NCBI RefSeq assembly: GCF_003946885.1
Contig: NZ_RWKQ01000006.1
Span: forward strand, 59,748-115,497
DNA: 55,750 bases
Reading direction: 5' to 3'
Source: Specibacter cremeus
GTDB taxonomy: Bacteria; Actinomycetota; Actinomycetes; Actinomycetales; Micrococcaceae
The notes below the pieces were generated by a model. That model was not told the origin of the DNA, ran no database searches, and saw nothing but the letters and a program-made list of their open reading frames with translations. Numbering within the stretch: the first letter of the stretch is position 1; each line of letters begins with the position of its first letter. Positions 50,729-55,750 of this stretch are shown here, in pieces. The position numbers and the translations under genes are program-made.

Positions 50729-51175
50729 TCAGCCCGGCGGCCGTGTGCCCAACGTCACAAACACGGGCCCCATCTGCTTCTTCGTCGGCAGCGCGGAGAT
50801 GACCACCGGGTCCAGCGACGCGTAGAACGCCTCCCGGGCGGTGAGCAGTGCCGCGCGCAGCGCGCAGTCGCTCACCAGGGGGCAGTCGCCCTTCCCCGAA
50901 TGGCATTCGGCCAGGTCGCTGCGGTCGTCGAGCATGCGCAGCAACTTCCCGACGCTCAGTGTGCGGCCCGTCGCGCTGATCCGGACCCCGCCGCTGCGCC
51001 CCCGCACCGCCTCGACGAAGCCCAATTGGCTGAGTCTCAGCACGGACTTGCTGACATGGTTGTAGGGGGTCCCCACGGCGTCGGCGAGCGCGCGCGTGGT
51101 CAGCAGGTCGTCGCCGACCGCCGAGAGCAGCATGAGCACGCGCAGGCTCACGTCGGCGAACTGGTTGATCTTCAC
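50729..51175 (-). CDS. nsrR: Rrf2-family NO-sensing repressor
   Basis: A 148-residue Rrf2 protein with winged helix (KINQFADVSLRVLMLLSAVGDDLLTTRALADAVGTPYNHVSKSVLRLSQLGFVEAVRGRSGG) and cluster ligands Cys91, Cys98 and Cys104. Asp8, the fourth 4Fe-4S ligand of Streptomyces NsrR, is present too. NO destroys the cluster and releases the DNA. It lies upstream of hmp in the same direction, separated by the operator. Confidence 0.93.
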   Translation of the reverse strand: MKINQFADVSLRVLMLLSAVGDDLLTTRALADAVGTPYNHVSKSVLRLSQLGFVEAVRGRSGGVRISATGRTLSVGKLLRMLDDRSDLAECHSGKGDCPLVSDCALRAALLTAREAFYASLDPVVISALPTKKQMGPVFVTLGTRPPG

Positions 51176-51210
51176 TGGTTTGTCTTCAATGGGTCGTCCT
51201 CATGGCTGGA

Positions 51211-51651
51211 CTACGTCCAGATGGCCCGTTCGCCGGCCTCTAGGAACGGCTCGTCGAACGTCCACTGCCCCTCGACCTGGCGGTAGGGGCGCACGGCCGC
51301 GACGCTGACGCCGGAGCTGTGCTCGGCGATGACGTGGATGGCGTCGGTGTCCTCCTCCGGCAGGTGGATGTCACAGACGACGGCGGCGGCCCGGTTGGTC
51401 TCGCGCTGTTGCGTGAGCGCCTCGTACAGGTCGTCGACCATCACGTCGGCGTCGAGGTCCTCCCCCTCCCCGGCGGACGGGGACACGGCGACGAGGCGCA
51501 TCTCGCCGTCGAGGGCCAGGACCAGAGCCACGGGCAGGAACGCGCCCTGCTCCTCGAGCTGGTCGCCGGCCACGCCCAGGGCCGTGCCGATGAGCGTGTT
51601 CAGGTCGTCGCGGACGGCGTCCTCGATCGGGCTGTCGGGTGTTTCGGCCAT
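51211..51651 (-). CDS. conserved hypothetical protein
   Basis: A 146-residue acidic, soluble protein with an N-terminal helix (IEDAVRDDLNTLIGTALGVAGDQLEEQGAFLPVALVL), then beta strands (GEMRLVAVSPSAG, RAAAVVCDIHLPEEDTDAIHVIAEHSSGVSVAAVRPYR). No catalytic motif or membrane segment is visible. It lies 30 nt after the phosphomannomutase gene and 35 nt before nsrR, all on the minus strand, so it may belong to the manB transcript. I do not recognise a named family. Confidence 0.7.
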   Translation of the reverse strand: MAETPDSPIEDAVRDDLNTLIGTALGVAGDQLEEQGAFLPVALVLALDGEMRLVAVSPSAGEGEDLDADVMVDDLYEALTQQRETNRAAAVVCDIHLPEEDTDAIHVIAEHSSGVSVAAVRPYRQVEGQWTFDEPFLEAGERAIWT

Positions 51652-51681
51652 GGCCGCGGTCTCCTTGGGGGATGGTCCGGT

Positions 51682-53106
51682 CTACTGGCGGATCAGCGCG
51701 AGCGCGCCGTCGCGGATGGTTTCCATGGTGGACCGGTCCACGGCCTCGACGTTCAGGCGCAGGAACGGTTCGGTGTTGGAGGCGCGCAGGTTGAACCACC
51801 AGTCGCCGTTCGCGGCGGCGAAGGTGACGCCGTCGAGCTCATCGATCGTGACGTCGTCGTGCGTGTACGCGGCCCGCACCCGGGCGACCGCGGCGGCCAC
51901 GTCGTCGAGCCTGGAATTGATCTCGCCGCTGGCGACATACGGTTCGTACTCCGCGCCGAGCGCCGAGAGCGGCCCGTCCTGCTCGCCGAGCGCGGCGAGC
52001 ACGTGCATGGCGGCGAGCATGCCGGTGTCGGCGTTGAAGAAGTCGCGGAAGTAGTAGTGCGCGGAGTGCTCGCCGCCGAACACGGCGCCCTCCTTGGCCA
52101 TGACGGCCTTGATGAAGGAATGGCCCACGCGGGTGCGCACCGGGCGCCCGCCGTCGGCCGCGACCAGCTCCGGCACGGCGCGCGAGGTGATCAGGTTGTG
52201 GATGATGGTCGGGCGGGCCTCGCCGGCGGCCTTCGCCCGGGCGATCTCGCGGCGGGCCACGAGCGCCGTGACGGCCGACGGCGAGACCGGGTGGCCGGCC
52301 TCGTCGATGACGAAGCAGCGGTCGGCGTCGCCGTCGAACGCCAGGCCGATGTCCGCGCCGTGGGCGACGACGGCGGCCTGCAGGTCGCGCAGGTTCGCCG
52401 GTTCCAGCGGGTTGGCCGGGTGGTTCGGGAACGTGCCGTCCAGCTCGAAATACAACGGCACGATCTCGAACGGCAGCGCCGGCAGCAGCGCCCCGCCCAG
52501 CACCGCGGGCGTCGTCATGCCGGCCATGCCGTTGCCGGCGTCGACCACGATCTTCAATGGCCGCGACCCGGACAGGTCGACGAGCGAGCGCAGGTACTCG
52601 GCGTAGCTTTTCAGCACGTTCGTGTCGCCGATGGACCCGTGCGCGGCGGCGGCCGGGACGCCCTCGGCCAGGTACTGCTGGGCCAGGTCGCGGATGTCGT
52701 ACAGGCCGGTCTCGGAGGACACCGGCACGGCGCCGGCCTTGGCCATCTTCATGCCGTTGTACTCGGCCGGGTTGTGGCTGGCCGTGAACACCACGCCAGC
52801 CGCGTTCAGCGCGCCACAGGCGAAGTACAACTCATCGGTGGAGATCAGCCCCAACAGCTCCACGGTGGCGCCGCGGCGGGCGGCACCCTGCGCGAACGCC
52901 CGGGCGAAGCCGGGGGAGGACGGGCGCATGTCCCCGCCCACCAGCACGCGCCGGCCGGCCAGGCCCAGCACATCGACGAACGCGGCGCCGACGGCCCGGA
53001 CGGAGTCCTCGGTGATGGTCTCACCGACCAGGCCGCGCACGTCGTAGGCCTTGAAGGAGGCGGACAGGTCCAGGGGGGCGTTCTGCGCGGTAGTCACGCC
53101 TCCCAT
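51682..53106 (-). CDS. manB: phosphomannomutase/phosphoglucomutase
   Basis: A 474-residue alpha-D-phosphohexomutase that interconverts mannose-6-P and mannose-1-P (and/or the glucose forms), feeding GDP-mannose and cell-envelope glycans. The phosphoserine loop is VVFTASHNPAEYNGMK (Ser110), the Mg site DGDADRCFVID, the sugar loop GEHSAHYYF and the phosphate-binding RASNTEPFLRLNVEA. ATG at 53106 is used; the GTG at 53097 has GGGAGG only 1 nt away, too close to be usual. It diverges from recQ. Confidence 0.93.
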   Translation of the reverse strand: MGGVTTAQNAPLDLSASFKAYDVRGLVGETITEDSVRAVGAAFVDVLGLAGRRVLVGGDMRPSSPGFARAFAQGAARRGATVELLGLISTDELYFACGALNAAGVVFTASHNPAEYNGMKMAKAGAVPVSSETGLYDIRDLAQQYLAEGVPAAAAHGSIGDTNVLKSYAEYLRSLVDLSGSRPLKIVVDAGNGMAGMTTPAVLGGALLPALPFEIVPLYFELDGTFPNHPANPLEPANLRDLQAAVVAHGADIGLAFDGDADRCFVIDEAGHPVSPSAVTALVARREIARAKAAGEARPTIIHNLITSRAVPELVAADGGRPVRTRVGHSFIKAVMAKEGAVFGGEHSAHYYFRDFFNADTGMLAAMHVLAALGEQDGPLSALGAEYEPYVASGEINSRLDDVAAAVARVRAAYTHDDVTIDELDGVTFAAANGDWWFNLRASNTEPFLRLNVEAVDRSTMETIRDGALALIRQ

Positions 53107-53178
53107 CGTACCGGCCGGTTTTCCACAGACCCCTCCGATCCCGGCGCGGCGTCGGAGCCGGCTGGAATACTGGGGGAC

Positions 53179-55314
53179 ATGACTTCCAGCCCAGCCCTGA
53201 CCGACACCCGCATCCAGGCCCTCGAGGTGCTGCGCCGGCTCGTCGGAAACCCGGACGCCGACTTCCACGACGGGCAGTTCGAGGCCATCGAGGCGTTGGT
53301 CGATGGCGGCCGGCGCGCCCTGGTGGTGCAACGCACCGGCTGGGGCAAGTCGGCCGTGTACTTCGTCGCGTCCCTGCTGTTGCGGGCGCGCGGCGCCGGA
53401 CCCACGCTGATCGTTTCACCGCTGCTCGCCCTGATGCGCGACCAGGTGGCCGCGGCCGAGCGCGCCGGCGTGCGCGCCATGGCCATCAACTCCGCGAACG
53501 CCACCGAATGGGGTGAGGTGAGCGCCGCGCTGGACGCGGATGAGGTGGACGTGTTGCTCGTCTCGCCCGAACGGTTGACCAATCCGTCCTTCCAGGAGGC
53601 CCACCTGCCGCAGTTGGTGCGCCGCACCGGCCTGCTGGTGGTCGACGAGGCGCACTGCATCTCCGACTGGGGTCACGACTTCCGCCCCGACTACCGGCGC
53701 ATCGCCGCGCTGATCGCCCAATTGCCGCCCACGGTGCCGGTGTTGGCGACGACGGCCACCGCCAATTCGCGCGTCGTCGCCGACATCGAGGAGCAGCTCG
53801 GTGTGGGCGTGCTCACCATCCGCGGGTCGCTGGCGCGCGAGTCGCTGCGGCTGGGCGTCCTGCGCCTGCCCGAGTCACGGGACCGGCTGGCGTGGCTGCT
53901 CACGCACCTGGCCGGCCTGCCGGGCAGCGGCATCATCTACACGCTGACGGTCTCCGCCGCCGAGGACACCGCCCGGCTGCTCGCCGAGGCCGGCCATGCC
54001 GTCCGTGCGTATACGGGCCGCACGGACCCGGCGGACCGGGAGGCCCTCGAGGATGCGCTGAAGACCAACCGGGTCAAGGCGCTCGTGGCCACGAGCGCCC
54101 TCGGGATGGGGTTTGACAAGCCGGACCTGGGCTTCGTGATCCACCTGGGCGCGCCGTCGTCGCCGGTGGCCTACTACCAGCAGGTGGGCCGTGCCGGGCG
54201 CGGCAGCGCGAACGCGGACGTGCTGCTGCTGCCCGGAAGCGAGGACGCGGAGATCTGGAAGTACTTCGCCACGGCGTCCATGCCGTCGCCGGAAAAGGCG
54301 GCCGCCGTGTTGGCGGTGCTGGGTGAGGCCGGCCCGGCCAGGTCCGTGCCCGCATTGGAGGCCCGGGTGGACCTGCGCCGCACCCCGCTCGAGCTGCTGT
54401 TGAAGGTGCTGGCCGTGGACGGGGCCGTGCGGCGCGTGTCCGGCGGCTGGGAGTCCACCGGCCGGCCGTGGGTGTACGACGCCGACCGGTACGCCCGGAT
54501 CGCCCAAGCGCGCGTGGACGAGGCCGATTCCATGATCGTGTACGAACAGACGGCCGGCTGCCGCATGGAATACCTGGCCGCGGCGTTGGATGATCCGACG
54601 GCGGCCCCGTGCGGACGGTGCGACTCGTGCGCCGGGCGCTGGTTCCCCGTCGACGTCGGCGCCGGGGCCCAGGAGACGGCCGGGGCGTCCCTGCGCCAGG
54701 CCGGGCTGCCGCTGGACGCCCGCACCATGTGGCCCACCGGCATGGACCGGCTGGGCGTGCCCGTGAAGGGGAAGCTGAAGCCCGGGGAGGCGGTGGCCGG
54801 CGGGCGCGCCCTGGCCCGCCTGACCGACCTGGGCTGGGGCAATGCGCTGCGGCCGCTGTTCGCCGCCGGGGCCCCGGACGCGCCCATCGATCCGGCCATG
54901 GCCCGGGCCGTCATCGACGTGCTGCGCGACTGGGGGCAGGCCGGCTGGGAGGGGCAGGGGCGTCCGGCCGCGGTCGTGTCCGTGCCGTCACGCGGCAAGC
55001 CGGCGCTGACCGGCTCGTTTGCGCGGTCCGTGGCGGAGATCGGCCGGCTGCCGTACCTGGGTGAACTCAGCCCGCAGTTCGGCGGACCCGCGGGCGTTCG
55101 CGGCGGCAACAGCGCCTACCGGCTGGCGGCCGTCTGGGACCGGTTGGTCGTGGGCCCGGAGCTTGCGCAGGCGCTGGAACCGCACGCCGGGGCGCCCGTG
55201 TTGCTGCTGGACGATCTGGTGGACAGCCGTTGGACGCTGACCGTGGCCGGCCGCGCGCTGCGCCTGGCCGGGGCCGGGCAGGTCCTGCCGCTCGTCCTCG
55301 CCCAGGCCGGCTGA
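53179..55314 (+). CDS. recQ: RecQ-type ATP-dependent DNA helicase with PRTase-like C-terminus
   Basis: A 711-residue 3'-5' helicase. Motif I reads QRTGWGKSAVYF (Trp in the usual Ser position of GxGKS), motif II VVDEAHCISDWGHDFRPDYRRI, motif III TTATAN, motif VI QQVGRAGRG. The RecQ zinc module (CRMEYL ... CGRCDSC) follows near residue 455-485. There is no HRDC domain. Instead the last 180 residues carry a phosphoribosyltransferase-like pattern: VVSVPSRGKPALTGSFARSVAEI and VLLLDDLVDSRWTLTVAGRALR. This architecture occurs in other actinobacterial RecQ proteins; the role of the tail is unknown. GGGGGA lies just before the ATG. Confidence 0.93.
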   Translation: MTSSPALTDTRIQALEVLRRLVGNPDADFHDGQFEAIEALVDGGRRALVVQRTGWGKSAVYFVASLLLRARGAGPTLIVSPLLALMRDQVAAAERAGVRAMAINSANATEWGEVSAALDADEVDVLLVSPERLTNPSFQEAHLPQLVRRTGLLVVDEAHCISDWGHDFRPDYRRIAALIAQLPPTVPVLATTATANSRVVADIEEQLGVGVLTIRGSLARESLRLGVLRLPESRDRLAWLLTHLAGLPGSGIIYTLTVSAAEDTARLLAEAGHAVRAYTGRTDPADREALEDALKTNRVKALVATSALGMGFDKPDLGFVIHLGAPSSPVAYYQQVGRAGRGSANADVLLLPGSEDAEIWKYFATASMPSPEKAAAVLAVLGEAGPARSVPALEARVDLRRTPLELLLKVLAVDGAVRRVSGGWESTGRPWVYDADRYARIAQARVDEADSMIVYEQTAGCRMEYLAAALDDPTAAPCGRCDSCAGRWFPVDVGAGAQETAGASLRQAGLPLDARTMWPTGMDRLGVPVKGKLKPGEAVAGGRALARLTDLGWGNALRPLFAAGAPDAPIDPAMARAVIDVLRDWGQAGWEGQGRPAAVVSVPSRGKPALTGSFARSVAEIGRLPYLGELSPQFGGPAGVRGGNSAYRLAAVWDRLVVGPELAQALEPHAGAPVLLLDDLVDSRWTLTVAGRALRLAGAGQVLPLVLAQAG

Positions 55315-55372
55315 CCTCATCAGGGTCCGTCACGGCCGCCGCCACCAACAGCAGGAGCGATAAGTTGGAATC

Positions 55373-55672
55373 ATGACCGAGCAGGCTTGGGCCGGATCCG
55401 GGAACATCCGGGTACGGGTGCGCGTAACGGGTGTGGTGCAGGGCGTGGGATTCAGATACCTTGCGGCTCGCGCCGCACGCGTGCTGGGCCTGGCCGGGGT
55501 GGCGGCCAACCGTGGTGACGGATCGGTTGAGATCATCGCCGAGGGTGCCGGCAACGCCGTTGCCGCGTTGCTGGAGTGGCTCCAGTCTGCCGACGCGCCC
55601 GGACTCGTCAATGGCGTGCAGGCGACGTATTCGGAGCCGACGGGAGAGTTCACCGGCTTCGGCATCGGCTAA
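55373..55672 (+). CDS. acyP: acylphosphatase
   Basis: A 99-residue enzyme that hydrolyses acyl phosphates. The phosphate-binding loop is VVQGVGFRY with catalytic Arg28, and the water-positioning Asn is Asn46 in GVAANRGDGSVEI (the usual Trp-Val-Arg before Asn is replaced by Val-Ala-Ala). Length matches the family. The start ATG lies 58 nt after recQ. The last 78 nt of the window after it hold no visible feature. Confidence 0.9.
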   Translation: MTEQAWAGSGNIRVRVRVTGVVQGVGFRYLAARAARVLGLAGVAANRGDGSVEIIAEGAGNAVAALLEWLQSADAPGLVNGVQATYSEPTGEFTGFGIG

Positions 55673-55750
55673 CGCGGATTTCCGCACAGCCGGTTCGCCG
55701 CAATCCTCGTGATGTGCTGAGCTCAGCGGTGGTCTGAATGTCCTTGCATC

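Noticed and set aside
51319-53178. 1331-codon plus-strand frame that reaches RecQ from far upstream
   Set aside because: Only the part from 53179 is RecQ. The upstream 620 codons are antisense to the phosphomannomutase and the hypothetical gene and have shadow composition.

Overview
The window is 55.7 kb of GC-rich chromosomal DNA, most likely from a Micrococcales actinobacterium close to Arthrobacter. This is inferred from the codon usage, the GTP-type PEP carboxykinase, a c-di-AMP riboswitch in front of a cell-wall hydrolase, an NsrR/Hmp pair with the three-Cys actinobacterial NsrR, the actinobacterial RecQ with a phosphoribosyltransferase-like tail, and dispersed GGTCTCGAC...GTCGAGACC palindromes. 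No phage, plasmid origin or CRISPR array is present.

Layout. 1-9.3 kb: the start of an Lhr-type helicase, a small membrane protein, a DUF4232 lipoprotein, a copper-type YcnI protein with a membrane partner, an OmpR/EnvZ-type two-component pair, tRNA-Ser(CGA), a winged-helix protein, tadA and upp. 9.3-12.2 kb: a secreted transglycosylase-like protein under a c-di-AMP riboswitch, then a MarR regulator translationally coupled to an MFS exporter. 12.2-18.1 kb is an accessory island. It holds a 651-residue protein with four cysteine ladders behind a long leader, an FAD monooxygenase, and an IS607-type element whose tnpB is broken.

18.7-29.5 kb: a receiver-less OmpR-type regulator, a SixA-like phosphatase, an Fe-S flavoprotein of the old-yellow-enzyme/trimethylamine dehydrogenase type with a TetR regulator, and an operon for amine uptake and oxidation (XRE-cupin regulator, PotD/B/C/A-like ABC transporter, PuuB-like FAD oxidase). 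A cupin gene that should close the operon is cut exactly where the next cluster begins. 29.4-36.6 kb: GH5-like and GH38 glycosidases (alpha-mannoside breakdown), a repeat cluster, and a YhgE/Pip exporter-like protein with a degenerate ABC ATPase.

36.8-47.0 kb: a sialic-acid catabolic cluster (HSL-type hydrolase, nanE, nanK, nanA and a peptide-type ABC transporter with a permease-ATPase fusion) transcribed away from a GntR regulator. 47.0-55.7 kb: tRNA-Arg(ACG), pckG, another repeat cluster, hmp-nsrR with a clear NsrR operator, a conserved hypothetical, a phosphomannomutase, recQ and an acylphosphatase.

The most unusual object is the cysteine-ladder protein at 12719-14674. Each of its four repeats places cysteines every fourth residue for up to 21 residues, next to a conserved Trp, in a protein without a signal peptide. 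This looks like a cytosolic metal-binding scaffold and I do not recognise a described family.
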